Of a DNA stretch of 64,000 nt, positions 51,801 through 54,465 are shown piece after piece. The DNA lies in NCBI RefSeq assembly GCF_024139115.2, contig NC_085139.1, positions 10,821,533 through 10,885,532 on the forward strand, read 5' to 3'. The notes under the pieces are model-generated. The model ran no database searches. It had not been told where the DNA came from and saw only the letters and a list, made by a program, of their open reading frames with translations. A program made the translations under genes and the position numbers. Within the stretch, counting starts at the first letter, position 1. Every line of letters starts with the position of its first letter. Origin of the DNA: Armigeres subalbatus. Its lineage: Eukaryota; Arthropoda; Insecta; Diptera; Culicidae.

Positions 51801-54465
51801 TGTGTGTATGTGTACAAATTTTGTAGGCACACTTTTTAGAGCTTAGAATTATCTGATTTGCTCGCAACAAATTGCATTCGACGGGGAATTGTTTGCTATT
51901 GGAAATGGGCCCGATCATTGCTTTTCGGAATTATTGAAAAAACATTGTTTTTCCCCAAAGGTCCCCCTTGAAAATTCAAAGAACAATTTTTTTTGAATGG
52001 TGGCAAGGCAAAAATATTAAAAATGATCGAAAAAATGTGATCTATTCTCCTTAAAAGCTTTTTTGACCTTTCTAATGTTATTCTTTCAATATATTTTATA
52101 ATGCACGAGAAAGGCATCATCACTGCTAGGTGGATTAATCTGGGTTTTTGTATAAGATTCTAACAATTTCACATAAGCCCAGTTCATATACAGATTTTGG
52201 CAGGTTATTATACAGAATTATTAGAAAATCTAACAACCGCCGATTGAGTGTATGGGCCATCTGACCAACGAACATTATTTTTAAAGCTCATATGATACTA
52301 CGACATCAGTTCCTTGATTTCATATACTATTCTACGCCAAATATGTTTTGAAAATGAAGAGCATGTCCACAACAGTATTTTGTTTCGGAGGTTCACATTT
52401 TTTTTTGCATCACGGATCCTTCTTATTGGGGAGACTGGGGAGACTTGATCCCTTCTTCTTATTTCCGAGGTATCATAGCCAAAACAGAATAAACTTACGA
52501 GGTTTTCACACAGACTCTCAAAAAAAAATATTTGACTCAACTGTTATGTGACAGTCTGTTAATTTTTAGCTGTTATTGATACACAATCGAGTTTTTGGAT
52601 TGCTGTCAAAAATCGAATTTAAAAATATTCTGGAGGAATTGATCTCTCTCCAAGAACATGCTTTGATAAAAAGAGAAAGGTGCTCTCAGATTTTTTTATT
52701 GTCTTTATTGGGGAGACTTTCAGCCCGATGCTGGCTCGTCTCCGGCTCTCAGATTTATTCAATATTATCCCGATAAAATACGCAGATATCCCGATTTGCT
52801 GTGCATACTCATGAACGATTTTTGATATGAAATTAAACAGCGCATGAAATCTTAGAATTTGATGAAACTTATCTATGATATCTACTCAATAAATATTTTT
52901 TTGAGCCAACCCTTCTGTCAAATCTGTCAAATCTACACGAAAATAACCGCCTGAGAACAAATTAATATTAAAAAAAAAATCGCCTAATTTTTGTATGAGT
53001 GACAAATGAAGAATCAAGTGTCCCCATATTGATGCAACAACTTGAATTCCAAATATCCTTTTATTGTGATGGAATATTGAAATTTTACTAGTACACAAAA
53101 AAAAAATCTTCAGGATGGTCAAAACAAATATCGCTTTTCACGCGACTTTTTTTGCGCGAATTTCGGGATTAACGTGGTTCTAATATACGTTTCCCATGTA
53201 AGAATAGACTCCGGTGTAAGACTATTTGAAAAATATTACCAGCATTTATTTGAAAAACCTGTCTTGATTCATTCGGTAAATGGAATTGAAATGAAATTTG
53301 AATAAAAATAACATTAAAGTTTTCCAGTCTTTTTCCCAGGCTCAATTACGGATATCTAGGGTAACGTTATGGGTCAATCTTTCTACATATTTGATGAATA
53401 AACAAACACAGAAAACGTTCTAAATATTAATTAAATCCGTTATATGTTTTCGTATGATGTTAAGTTCGTAATATAGTTGCAGAAACTTTCCTGTGTGGAT
53501 GTCAAATTGACTTAATTCTTTAGTGAACTTATTGAGATAGACCCAACTTGTTGTGGAAAAATTGACTCTTATACAAAAATAGGTACAATAGGTCATAACT
53601 TGAAACTTGTGGTCTTGGCGTAGGATTCTCAATTATGAGATACAGAGCTTGATTCTCGATCCAGTCTAGGATGTTTTCAGGTGGAAATCATTCTCGACTC
53701 CCTGGACATAGCGTATCTATTGTACTTCCCACAAAATACATAGTCATACAATAACGGGCATAGAAAGCTTTCAATTAATAACTGAGGAAATGCAAATAGA
53801 ATTCTAAGCTGAAAAGCTTAGTTCCAGTTGGGATGTAGAGCCATAAAAGAAGAAGAACTTGTGAATATTTGCTTACACTAACAACATATGCATGATTAAT
53901 CGGTTTCGGTATCGTGGGCCAAATCGTTTCATAAGTAATATTTCCTCGAGTAACAAGCATTGACATTGAAATAATTCATCTCCGCGAAATCCTCCCTCTC
54001 CTCGCTATTACTGCTGGCTTCAAACCGTCCACAACGGATTTGCTCCTCAGTTTGATCCCACTGCCCAACCTTGGAGGGGGTGGCGGAGGCGGCGGCATCG
54101 TTGGCGGATCGCAAGACGTCCGCACAACGGGAATCCGAAATACTTCGTCCACCCTTGGGAACACCAACAACAATAACAACCCGGCCGCTGGGCGTCCTAT
54201 AACTCGGGTCGACATCCAACCGGTGATCAACCGGACGGATCTGAAGAGTTCCATTTTCCATCCGAACTTCCACCGTCAGTTCGTGACGAACATCAGTACC
54301 GAGTCGACGGCGGTGGTAGCGCCCGTCAACGAGGAGAATAACAGGTAATTCCCATTCCATTAAATGGAAACTAAATTGTAGTTCAATAAAATTTGTGTAT
54401 TTCGTTTTAGTGATAGTTACGAGGATTCGCTCAAGGACTCGCTGACGTCCAACACAAGTCTATGA
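3521..54465 (+). CDS. Non-classical cadherin, multi-exon (5' incomplete)
   Basis: Single-pass adhesion protein of the cell surface. Eight exons can be joined with consistent phases: 3521-3834, 25439-25885 (or from 25436), 25960-26213, 26272-30528, 30590-30658, 30721-30924, 54051-54344 and 54411-54465. They total 1,964 codons including the stop. Order: about 13 cadherin (EC) repeats, most ending in D-x-N-D-N calcium linkers (EDINDNDPEF, DLNDNLPEF, DTNDNTPEF, DENDNPPKF, DVNDNPPIF and others); some lack this motif (after EC5 and EC6, and weak in EC2 and EC11). Then comes a membrane-adjacent domain, a transmembrane helix (KGIELATVVIGGLIFAGGTA) and a tail of about 118 residues ending T-S-L. The EC count, membrane-adjacent region and PDZ-like end recall the Cad99C/PCDH15/CDH23-type group, or another Drosophila orphan cadherin such as Cad74A. 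I cannot assign the ortholog. No signal peptide is present, so the gene continues to the left. Confidence 0.88.
3835..4382. other. Intron sequence with Tc1/mariner-like end remnants
   Basis: This is intron of the cadherin. At 4086 'cctggccaaaagtttgggtt' resembles the end of mosquito Tc1/mariner elements. A related 'cggccaaaagtttgtattta' occurs at about 4619 in the same orientation, so this is not a clean TIR pair. Nothing coding is seen. Confidence 0.3.
4383..4574. mobile_element. MITE, about 192 bp, TIR 24-25 bp
   Basis: Terminal inverted repeats: 'tacacccaggtttttttt' plus 'acacggt' on the left (4383-4407) and its reverse complement at 4551-4574, differing by one A/T in the homopolymer. A TA flanks both ends, consistent with a Tc1/mariner-type target. 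There is no ORF. Confidence 0.75.
4687..4910. mobile_element. MITE, about 224 bp, TIR about 23 bp
   Basis: 'cgtcgtgcggggcttctttt' starts at 4687 and its reverse complement ends at 4910. A second matched pair ('ggctactttgga' / 'tccaaagtagcc') lies just inside. The element is AT-rich internally and non-coding. Confidence 0.75.
5291..9150 (-). pseudogene. I-clade LINE ORF2 (EN-RT-RNase H)
   Basis: The polyprotein starts at the ATG at 9150 (inside TAATG) and is now in pieces. Endonuclease: 'HWNCHS'-type start, YILGDFNAHNPAWGS at 8587-8847, with an in-frame TGA near 9040. RT: SRRPISLLSCIRKLMERMIL, QYGFRKGRGTRDCI and FLDVSGAYDSV at 7152-7784; the FADD box lies near 6985-7000, past the nested insert. 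RNase H: IFSDSLSCLHALDS and WIPAHCNIYGNEQADALA at 5536-6036. The C-terminal CDCG...DHIVLVC motif is at 5291-5515. Residue order and domain set match I-type elements. Multiple frameshifts make it non-functional. Confidence 0.8.
7045..7205 (+). mobile_element. Nested 5'-truncated LINE 3' end with 11-bp target duplication
   Basis: The 161-bp insert is flanked by direct repeats 'aatatcactag' at 7034-7044 and 7206-7216. In plus sense it encodes LTWQQVKAIAGHRSGWRSFK followed by SALCTTGG and a stop, a typical LINE C-terminal end. It finishes in a TAAG repeat tail. It interrupts the RT domain of the I-clade element and must therefore be younger. Confidence 0.8.
9150..10437 (-). pseudogene. I-clade LINE ORF1 (gag-like, zinc knuckles)
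   Basis: Nucleic-acid-binding protein of the retrotransposon particle. Starting at the ATG at 10437, the first 167 residues (9934-10437) are open. A frame change then leads to 9696-9926, which carries the CCHC cluster (CNRCLLFKHTSHFC, CSKCGDVHNSSDC, CIYCRKIHHSFNDC), and another to 9150-9641, an Asn/Ser-rich C-terminal part. The final codons run into TAATG, where the TAA stop shares bases with the ORF2 start. It was probably one ORF of about 425 residues before decay. Confidence 0.75.
10575..11805 (+). mobile_element. RTE-type LINE, 5' UTR and endonuclease (copy A, split)
   Basis: This starts with 'tggcgcctgcctaggatgtg'; the same start and about 200 bp of 5' leader recur at 44769. The endonuclease follows (next entry), then a linker with an internal deletion and the RT entry motif EEIGRLKNNKAPG at 11766-11805. 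Here the Penelope-like fragment 11806-12470 interrupts it. The RT then continues at 12471. Confidence 0.8.
10766..11805 (+). pseudogene. RTE LINE endonuclease domain
   Basis: AP-type endonuclease that nicks target DNA for target-primed reverse transcription. Motifs: LGTWNCKSL (N-terminal strand), VALQEICWTGQ (catalytic Glu), IINVHCPHEGRSDDEKEAFY, IVIGDMNAQVG (Asp/Asn pair), NQIDHVLIDGKFF and SDHYLVAVCLRSK (His). The reading moves between frames at about 10965, 11287 and 11480, with stops. The family resembles mosquito RTE elements such as JAM1; this is from the style of the sequence, not a search. Confidence 0.75.
11806..12470 (-). mobile_element. Penelope-like element, 3' part, nested in RTE copy A
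   Basis: Reading on the minus strand, a GIY-YIG endonuclease end (12470-12159) is followed by a 3' terminal region. That region matches the palindrome at 19307-19590: 'cttgtcataagacgag', 'gatacgtatttcgacctcaa' and 'agctttttagtggaatg' all recur. The fragment lies exactly between the RTE codons for N-K-A-P-G and Q-L-P-G-E-L, so it is a clean insertion. Compared with the palindrome copy, about 15 bases around the hammerhead core are missing here. Confidence 0.8.
12159..12479 (-). pseudogene. Penelope GIY-YIG endonuclease domain
   Basis: The segment AGVYQINCSQCDKVYVGQTK followed by RSLDVRFKEHI is the GIY-YIG nuclease core (GVY...YVG, then Arg and a Lys/Glu helix) with the CxxC pair characteristic of Penelope-like EN. 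About 100 residues remain. The N-terminal reverse transcriptase is absent (5' truncation), as is usual for LINE-like insertions. The frame ends near the element's 3' region. Confidence 0.85.
12471..12596 (+). mobile_element. RTE copy A, continued RT fragment
   Basis: The RTE reading resumes with LPGELFKHGG, and in a neighbouring frame reads VITKIWEEEVLPQEW followed by a Gly-Val-Val-Cys-Pro motif, the start of RT. It stops where a MITE half-copy begins at about 12597. Confidence 0.7.
12597..12666. mobile_element. Half-copy of the MITE found at 36287-36485
   Basis: 'taatgcgctcgagtgatgaa' ... 'ggggtgctgcccaaatggtt' is the reverse complement of the left end of the MITE at 36287, with few differences. 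Only one terminal half is present. Confidence 0.7.
12667..13005. other. A-rich/AT-rich spacer
   Basis: Very A-rich stretch (for example 12715-12830) without any recognised gene or repeat family. It may be the decayed tail of a retroelement. Confidence 0.4.
13016..13690. repeat. (CTTACTCACTCA)-type microsatellite, about 675 bp
   Basis: Long run of ACTC/TTACTC units with a short (CA)n start. The three plus-strand frames through it are Ser/Leu/Thr/His repeats, not genes. The same motif reappears at 17868-18006. Confidence 0.9.
13691..13984. other. Unassigned sequence between microsatellite and R1-like LINE
   Basis: Starts 'ctgtaactgtctgtgacgtc', moderately GC-rich, then T-rich near 13920-13970. 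Nothing is recognised; possibly the 3' extremity of the adjoining LINE. Confidence 0.3.
14086..14235. repeat. Short tandem repeats in the LINE 3' region
   Basis: About four imperfect copies of a 35-40 bp unit containing 'ctacccactag' follow each other, within what would be the 3' UTR of the R1-like element. Confidence 0.6.
14229..16472 (-). pseudogene. R1-like LINE ORF2: RT and C-terminal part
   Basis: Three frames hold the domain in order. 15882-16472: EN-RT linker rich in Arg (PAYWWSAAIADLRS, SSSKRKCFDNL). 15340-16053: RT entry TLDTNKAPGPDGVPNLALK, SAYRPICLLDTTGLERIILN, NQFGFRKGRSTVDTI, IVTLDVKNALNSASW. 14885-15313: GVLQGSILGPVLWN and VGFADDITLEVYG (catalytic FADD). 14229-14834: thumb and C-terminal region (RYGGPAWASAL). 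Frameshifts separate all three. One catalytic-block Asp is preserved (FADD), but the block A motif reads LDVKNALN where LDVxNAFN is usual. Confidence 0.75.
16479..16810. other. GC-rich sequence of unknown origin
   Basis: About 330 bp, GC-rich, with no convincing ORF; contiguous with the tandem repeats that follow. Possibly part of a 5' UTR of a GC-rich LINE. Confidence 0.35.
16811..17215. repeat. Three tandem copies of an about 138-bp GC-rich unit
   Basis: Units begin near 16811, 16952 and 17090 and share 'tctgccaccccacgc', 'ggttggacgcgttgacgaac', 'gagggaccgtgg' and 'ctggcgtggcctagcgg'. The third unit is diverged and loses the end. A plus-strand frame stays open through them, but it is repetitive and without a recognised domain, so I do not call a gene. 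Confidence 0.8.
17216..17720. other. Unassigned sequence after the minisatellite
   Basis: GC-rich to about 17600, then ordinary AT-rich sequence. No gene is recognised. Confidence 0.3.
17721..17842. mobile_element. Small inverted-repeat element
   Basis: 'gctgttaacaagattttttt' plus 'atgt' near the left end is mirrored by 'acataaaaaaatcttggctg' plus 'ttaa' near the right. About 120 bp, non-coding, MITE-like. Confidence 0.45.
17868..18006. repeat. Second block of the CTTACTCACTCA-type microsatellite
   Basis: Same motif and strand as 13016-13690. The intervening 4.2 kb (R1-like LINE and GC-rich unit) may have been inserted into one original tract. Confidence 0.8.
18007..18319. other. AT-rich sequence, nothing recognised
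   Basis: About 310 bp with several 'ataacaa' motifs and a short inverted pair ('atatcaac' / 'gttgatat'). No gene seen. Confidence 0.3.
18320..18858. mobile_element. MITE, about 539 bp, TIR about 28 bp
   Basis: The left end 'taccgtcaactggggggaag' plus 'atgatcatt' is the reverse complement of the right end at about 18830-18858. Near the right end a second partial copy of the motif ('aaatgatcatcttcacctc') precedes the terminal one. TA is present at both ends, consistent with Tc1/mariner-type targeting. No ORF. Confidence 0.75.
18859..19219 (-). other. Probable 3' untranslated end of the gypsy element
   Basis: On the minus strand this follows the pol stop at 19220-19222 and contains 'gcaataaatgtgg', a poly(A)-signal-like motif near 19030-19040. 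It would be expected to include the 3' LTR. I could not find a matching 5' LTR to the right of 23541, so LTR limits remain undefined. Confidence 0.4.
19366..19411 (-). ncRNA. Hammerhead-ribozyme-like fold, left arm (minus)
   Basis: Exact inverted copy of the fold at 19450-19495, so each strand of the palindrome carries one hammerhead. The very short palindromic stem III is of the kind thought to favour dimeric activity in this family. Confidence 0.6.
19450..19495 (+). ncRNA. Hammerhead-ribozyme-like fold, right arm
   Basis: Type-I hammerhead layout on the plus strand. Stem I is GACA (19450-19453) with TGTC (19492-19495), extended beyond an internal loop by GTA/TAC. The core is CTGAAGA (19454-19460, consensus CUGANGA). 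Stem II is GGCC...GGTC with loop TTACTGTTGA, and then GAAA (19480-19483). Stem III is the self-complementary ATACGTAT, and the expected cleavage follows C19491 (triplet A-T-C). One blemish: an extra C (19461) at the base of stem II must bulge. Penelope-like elements are known to carry hammerheads in their terminal repeats. Confidence 0.65.
21593..21676 (-). other. Intron-like gap inside the gypsy RT domain (84 bp)
   Basis: Minus strand: exon ends GAGAAG, donor GTAGCG, acceptor TTTTATTGTAG, next exon GTTTTGTCACG. Joining restores the usual RT spacing between the YLDD box and the L-x-x-x-G-V-x-L-N segment. The insert is AT-rich with stops in all frames. Confidence 0.6.
22718..22780 (-). other. 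Intron-like gap between gag and pol (63 bp)
   Basis: The minus strand reads CAG, then GTGTGTTG, then a tract ending TTTCCCTTTGTTACAG before ATCCAC. Removing it joins gag to the protease frame without a shift. The length is typical of short dipteran introns. Splicing is inference. Confidence 0.6.
22781..23541 (-). pseudogene. Gypsy gag (frameshifted)
   Basis: Structural protein. It starts at MEESRAVPPFRCDRIETGK (ATG 23541-23539). The N-terminal half reads to about 23340, where a one-base shift is needed to enter the frame continuing FDEFFEPRHQNTSERRKLRQ. It ends with two CCHC knuckles (CYNCGRLGHIAISTAC, CHNCKSYGHFEKLC) and VANTKQ. The knuckles bind packaged RNA. The last codon CAG is immediately followed by 'gtgtgttg', a donor-like sequence; without splicing the frame stops two codons later. 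Confidence 0.8.
23566..24037. other. Possible gypsy leader, then short tandem motifs
   Basis: The region immediately right of gag should contain the element's leader and 5' LTR, but no repeat of the 18859-19219 sequence was recognised. From about 23955, motifs such as 'ggagtaatgtcattc', 'ggagtaaagtgg' and 'gggtaatggcattatggg' repeat at 13-16 bp spacing. Confidence 0.35.
24038..24360. mobile_element. Fold-back MITE, 323 bp
   Basis: TIRs 'agagatgtcctacacagttg' (left) and the complement ending at 24360 (right). A second matched pair inside ('gaaggatatttgagctttcg' and the following bases, with its complement at about 24235-24272) makes most of the element self-complementary. It is inserted in the short tandem motif, which resumes at 24361. 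Confidence 0.8.
24363..24568 (-). pseudogene. Unidentified coding-like fragment
   Basis: A minus-strand frame of about 68 residues, ending in the MITE, reads as ordinary charged protein (FRKVADQRTAIKDGF, KQWITDVALRKIEERIS). No family is recognised and no start or end exists. Possibly a piece of a transposon ORF cut by the MITE. Confidence 0.25.
24569..25435. other. Intron end preceding cadherin exon
   Basis: No repeat is recognised. Poly(A)/(T) tracts lie near 24920-24980. The plus-strand frames at 25046-25485 are open by chance, and the exon frame has a TGA at 25409. Confidence 0.4.
25439..25885 (+). CDS. Cadherin exon: EC1 linker, EC2, start of EC3
   Basis: The acceptor is a tandem CAGCAG (25433-25438), so the exon can start at 25436 or 25439; both keep phase 0 and differ by one Gln. 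The donor is 'gtaatt' at 25886. It encodes TITVYIEDINDNDPEF (EC1 end), EC2 (LDESTPIETVVFNRIKAIDR, VIASDRGNPPRTANATVRVT, DVDDLSPIF) and the first strand of EC3. The EC2 linker has D-V-D-D-L where D-x-N-D-N is usual, predicting weaker calcium binding there. Confidence 0.88.
25960..26213 (+). CDS. Cadherin exon: most of EC3
   Basis: Acceptor 'cgtttcag' ending 25959; donor 'gtaagt' at 26214. Phase 0 in; out after two bases of a codon. It encodes 84 residues: GKPIHQAVPFDPP, FDQDSLNATLVYSIIGG, MSPETGVIFLQKEIDLE, VLQIEARQTNSPSRSSLA. The small flanking introns are 74 and 58 bp. Confidence 0.88.
26272..30528 (+). CDS. Cadherin giant exon: EC3 end through EC13 and into the membrane-adjacent domain
   Basis: A single 4,257-base exon with 1,419 codons, 72 percent of the visible coding sequence. 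It carries linkers DLNDNLPEF, DTNDNTPEF, DENDNPPKF, DVNDNPPIF, DVNDNSPVF, DKNDNSPEF and DVNDNAPIF. EC5, EC6 and EC11 end without a D-x-N-D-N, suggesting flexible calcium-poor joints. EC7 and EC9 are unusually long, with insertions (a basic stretch near 28600-28660, KRKLYKPKARLRTGTRN). It ends in VRLIMAGLPVEVEKQMGMIT, which resembles the membrane-adjacent domain of PCDH15-type cadherins. The donor is 'gtaagt' at 30529. Confidence 0.9.
30590..30658 (+). CDS. Cadherin exon: membrane-adjacent domain
   Basis: 69 bases between acceptor 'ggtttcag' and donor 'gtaaat'. Reads TNLYLYAIDRKSNSLVEMAE followed by LQ. The Tyr-Ala-Ile-Asp core followed by a polar turn corresponds to the last strand of the ferredoxin-like membrane-adjacent domain in PCDH15/CDH23-like proteins (recalled, not aligned). 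Confidence 0.85.
30721..30924 (+). CDS. Cadherin exon: juxtamembrane stem and transmembrane helix
   Basis: Acceptor 'ttcaccgaag' at 30711-30720; donor 'gtaagt' at 30925. Encodes a stem (RSLASLDMANLKPNLPIIEL), then about 24 hydrophobic residues from IELATVVIGG to ALCIACA, then the stop-transfer R-Y-R-R. Without splicing the frame stops at once, so a downstream exon is required. Confidence 0.88.
30925..31497. other. Start of the 23.1-kb last large intron
   Basis: AT-rich, no gene or repeat recognised. Partial repeats may be present near 30980-31050. Confidence 0.4.
31498..31563. repeat. Perfect 29-bp-arm hairpin
   Basis: Arms 31498-31526 and 31535-31563 are exactly complementary ('gaaacatgctcataatagac' within), with spacer 'acgaaata'. 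It could be a tiny MITE or a fold-back remnant. Confidence 0.8.
31564..32134. other. AT-rich intron sequence
   Basis: No gene or repeat recognised in about 570 bp. Confidence 0.4.
32135..32265. repeat. Penelope-related inverted repeat (diverged)
   Basis: 'agcttttagtggaatatatt' followed by 'acttgtca' corresponds to the Penelope end at 11806 and 19557. A pair of arms (about 32163-32204 and 32207-32254), including 'cttatgacaag', forms a palindrome. No hammerhead core is recognisable. Confidence 0.6.
32266..33429. other. Intron sequence without recognised features
   Basis: About 1.16 kb. A plus-strand frame of 127 codons (32605-32988) lacks any recognisable domain and is opposed by open minus frames; I take it as chance. 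Confidence 0.4.
33430..33735. repeat. Degenerate short repeats of an 'aaacaattgaaaaatgctcc' motif
   Basis: The motif occurs at least five times with variation, once inverted ('ggagcatttttcaattgttt' at about 33691). Non-coding, intronic. Confidence 0.55.
33736..34293. other. AT-rich intron sequence
   Basis: Nothing recognised in about 560 bp. Confidence 0.4.
34294..34544. mobile_element. Fold-back MITE, 251 bp
   Basis: Perfect 63-bp terminal arms (34294-34356 and 34482-34544; 'aatgatatggaaatgctaat' at the tip). An inner perfect 19-bp pair (34390-34408 and 34426-34444) gives a hairpin within a hairpin. Non-coding. Identical arms suggest recent origin or gene conversion. Confidence 0.85.
34545..35657. 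other. Intron sequence without recognised features
   Basis: About 1.1 kb, AT-rich. Overlapping frames near 34908-35223 on both strands show no domain. Confidence 0.4.
35658..35912. mobile_element. MITE, about 255 bp
   Basis: Ends 'cacacttagtttttttcg' and 'gaaaaagttagtgtgtg' are inverted. Inside, 'gccgagatctcag' occurs three times in variants. Non-coding. Confidence 0.65.
35922..37026. mobile_element. Inverted-repeat element, about 1.1 kb, with nested MITE
   Basis: 'agcaaatagggtaaatgatg' at the left is mirrored by 'atatcatttaccctatttgc' at the right. A 'ttttggaca' motif repeats near both ends. A second MITE (36287-36485) lies inside. No transposase was recognised. Confidence 0.55.
36287..36485. 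mobile_element. MITE, about 199 bp
   Basis: Long TIRs containing 'ccatttgggcagcacccc' and 'cagcaacgtt' at the left, matched at the right ('aacgttgcgg', 'ggggtgctgcccaaatgg'). A half-copy occurs at 12597-12666. Confidence 0.75.
37215..37378. mobile_element. MITE, 164 bp ('catagtacgtcacgc' family)
   Basis: TIRs 'ggtcatccacatagtacgtc' / 'gcgtgatgtactttatggat'. A pattern very common in mosquito genomes (recalled). Non-coding. Confidence 0.75.
37640..37906 (-). repeat. tRNA-derived SINE (minus)
   Basis: On the minus strand: tRNA-like head with an A-box-like 'aaaggcgtaggattgccaat' and a B-box-like 'tgttcgattctcgg'. The body has 'attctcgacaccctgggcat' and 'tttcaattaataactgagg', and the tail is (GAA)n at 37640-37658. 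Same family as 53608-53858. Confidence 0.75.
37907..39099. other. Unassigned sequence before the Jockey LINE
   Basis: Partly coding-like composition on both strands (38100-38440, 38860-39090), but no domain could be named and every frame is broken. Possibly a decayed transposon or retrocopy. Confidence 0.3.
39494..40904 (+). pseudogene. Jockey LINE ORF1 (gag-like)
   Basis: The start MSINKNKRKG is at 39494. Frameshifts and stops fragment the first 220 codons (SNQFDLINDEIEQIEYTS-like and KSLDEIKIEISHLLGFSP pieces can be followed). From about 40161 the frame is open to the stop at 40902: CRKCQKWGHGTKHC, CMICGGTSHAKDAC and CANCGGNHKSNFWEC are three zinc knuckles. A Ser/Asn-rich C-terminal part follows. 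RNA-binding chaperone of the RNP. Confidence 0.8.
40891..43634 (+). pseudogene. Jockey LINE ORF2 (EN-RT)
   Basis: The ATG at 40891 overlaps the last 14 bases of ORF1. Start VKVLNWNARSLKG, then the MITE insertion, then ELFNFLTVHNVHIAIITETY. EN motifs FFVIGDFNAKHRSWN and SDHLPVTFEI. RT: KAPGDDGIFYILIKKLP, SYRPISLLSSISKLFEKIIL, EQFGFRHGHSTTHQLL, LLDIEKAFDSVWHEG, GVPQSSILGRILYNIF, SLFADDTGLSAKG (FADD intact). C-terminal AMLYAVPIWTSCC. Frameshifts near 41770, 42010, 42330, 43160 and 43415. No RNase H, as expected for Jockey. Confidence 0.85.
40957..41082. mobile_element. CG-rich palindromic MITE in Jockey ORF2
   Basis: TIRs 'gccagagtaaacgcgacgtg' plus 'cgatgcgacgcgacgcgac' and its complement ending at 41082, nearly 40 bp each. 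The CGACG-rich arms contrast with the AT-rich LINE around them. It separates the first 20 codons of ORF2 from the rest. 'taagg' flanks both sides and may be the duplication. Confidence 0.75.
43921..44395. other. Unassigned intron sequence
   Basis: About 475 bp. 'gtgctgctactactgtactc' and nearby look like a LINE 5' leader fragment; otherwise nothing. Confidence 0.3.
44396..44615 (+). mobile_element. Diverged RTE endonuclease fragment
   Basis: 'ggaaatttgctggacaggac' to 'gcgccaacgtgtgctcggca' is an old copy of the RTE endonuclease seen at 10978-11130, with many differences, stops and no flanking parts. Confidence 0.7.
44769..45495 (+). mobile_element. Internally deleted RTE derivative (copy B)
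   Basis: Begins at the same base as copy A ('tggcgcctgcctaggatgtg') and stays very close to it through the 5' leader and endonuclease start, up to GKMRQRV at 45293. There it jumps directly to the C-terminal end (RRGAQRARWADQ..., stop at 45462) and the ATGA-type 3' tail (about 45470-45490). The middle of the element (rest of endonuclease and all RT) is missing. Confidence 0.8.
45069..45464 (+). pseudogene. Fused endonuclease-start / RTE C-terminus ORF
   Basis: An open 131-codon frame crosses the deletion joint: VALQEICWTGQKVWKSGHRA from the endonuclease, then RRGAQRARWADQEQNDL from the element's end. The ATG is in a frame different from the natural endonuclease start, but the endonuclease residues are in frame after about residue 25. 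The catalytic set is incomplete, so nuclease activity is not expected. Confidence 0.5.
45515..45885. repeat. Degenerate about 33-bp tandem repeat ('gaagaaattc...gcgttttccg')
   Basis: At least nine imperfect units with 'gaagaaattc', 'gaggaaattt' and 'gcgttttccga' follow one another. AT/GA-rich, non-coding. Confidence 0.65.
45987..47523. mobile_element. TIR element with 'ggggcaagttgaaa' ends, about 1.5 kb
   Basis: The left end has 'gtttcaacttgccctgcgga' facing 'tcggggcaagttgaaacac'; the right end has 'gtttcaacttaccccgcatt' then 'tcaacttgccccgttgtacc'. A further copy lies at 47100. Subterminal repeats of this kind also border 56560-58133. No transposase was recognised. Confidence 0.5.
46137..46546. 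mobile_element. Nested MITE, 410 bp
   Basis: Perfect 21-bp TIRs ('attcgcataagagtcccatg' at the left tip). AT-rich interior. Lies inside the 45987-47523 element. Confidence 0.75.
46547..47829. other. Remaining interior and flank of the TIR element
   Basis: No ORF with a recognisable domain; AT-rich. A 'caaccgacggttgttagatt' at about 47791 matches, inverted, 'aatctaacaaccgccgattg' at about 52227. Confidence 0.35.
47830..48190 (+). repeat. 'ttcctcgtacaacaaagttg' family repeat, copy 1
   Basis: Shared with 51641 and, inverted, 58200-58640: the 'cctttctcgtac' start, 'gagacccatagtgttatata'-like middle and 'cagctcgacaaactgag' followed by a (GT)n tract (about 47975-48006). A common mosquito repeat (recalled). 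Non-coding. Confidence 0.65.
48358..48750. mobile_element. Inverted-repeat element, about 390 bp
   Basis: 'tttttcaaaatgacctaaga' with 'ttttcatgaattgagattct' at the left; 'tacacaaattaattcatgaa' with 'tatgttcttttaaaaagtta' at the right. Related to 50045-50593. Confidence 0.55.
48782..48872. repeat. (GTGARAA)n minisatellite
   Basis: About 12 degenerate 7-8 bp units ('gtgagaa', 'gtgaaaa', 'gtaagaa'), decaying to 'atgaaaa' at the right. Confidence 0.8.
48910..49870. mobile_element. Large fold-back element, about 960 bp
   Basis: The left (48910-49275) and right (49500-49870) halves are diverged inverted copies: 'acaaaaagtgttgtatgggt' / 'acccatacaacactttttgt', 'gcaaaatcagtcaaact' / 'tttgactgattttgc', 'ggtagggaacataatcacct' and more. 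The centre is a 220-bp AT-rich spacer. No ORF. Confidence 0.75.
50045..50593. mobile_element. Inverted-repeat element, about 550 bp
   Basis: Left 'ttttcaaaaggacgtaagta' then 'catgaattaatttgaatact'; right 'agtactcaaattaattcatg' then 'gttacttaggtccttttgat'. A partial extra copy of the left end lies at 49990-50035. Related to 48358-48750. Confidence 0.65.
50594..51640. other. Intron sequence without recognised features
   Basis: About 1.05 kb. Both strands are open near 50838-51300 without any domain; a G/T-rich patch 'tggtttgggtggtttggttg' lies at about 51240. Confidence 0.4.
51641..52155 (+). repeat. 'cctttctcgtacaac' family repeat, copy 2
   Basis: 'tcctttctcgtacaacaaag' at the left, 'gagacccatagtgttatata' and 'cgactcagctcgacaaactg' inside, (GT)n, and 'tgctaggtggattaatctgg' at the right, which corresponds to the inverted 'ccagattaatccacctagc' at 58213. 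Confidence 0.7.
52156..53607. other. AT-rich intron sequence
   Basis: About 1.45 kb. Two motifs 'ttggggagac' (52427 and 52699) suggest remnants of an element. No gene seen. Confidence 0.4.
53608..53858 (+). repeat. tRNA-derived SINE (plus)
   Basis: tRNA-like head ('cttggcgtaggattctcaat', B-box-like 'cttgattctcgatcc'), body 'attctcgactccctggacat', shared 'tttcaattaataactgagg', and tail 'aaaagaagaagaac'. It lies about 190 bp upstream of a cadherin exon. Confidence 0.75.
54051..54344 (+). CDS. Cadherin exon: cytoplasmic tail
   Basis: Acceptor 'ggatttgctcctcag' ends at 54050. Joining to 30924 completes an Arg codon and gives LIPLPNL, a run of eight Gly, IVGGSQDVRTTGIRN, five Asn, then ITRVDIQPVINRTDLKSSIF and FVTNISTESTAVVAPVNEEN. 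Low-complexity, probably disordered. No catenin-binding motif of classical cadherins. The donor is 'gtaatt' at 54345. Extra exons between 30925 and 54050 cannot be excluded, but the phases already match. Confidence 0.75.
54411..54465 (+). CDS. Cadherin last exon with PDZ-ligand-like end
   Basis: Acceptor 'tttcgttttag' ends at 54410. Encodes SDSYEDSLKDSLTSNTSL and TGA at 54463-54465. The last three residues T-S-L fit the class I PDZ ligand S/T-x-hydrophobic. The 3' UTR follows to about 54790. Confidence 0.8.
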
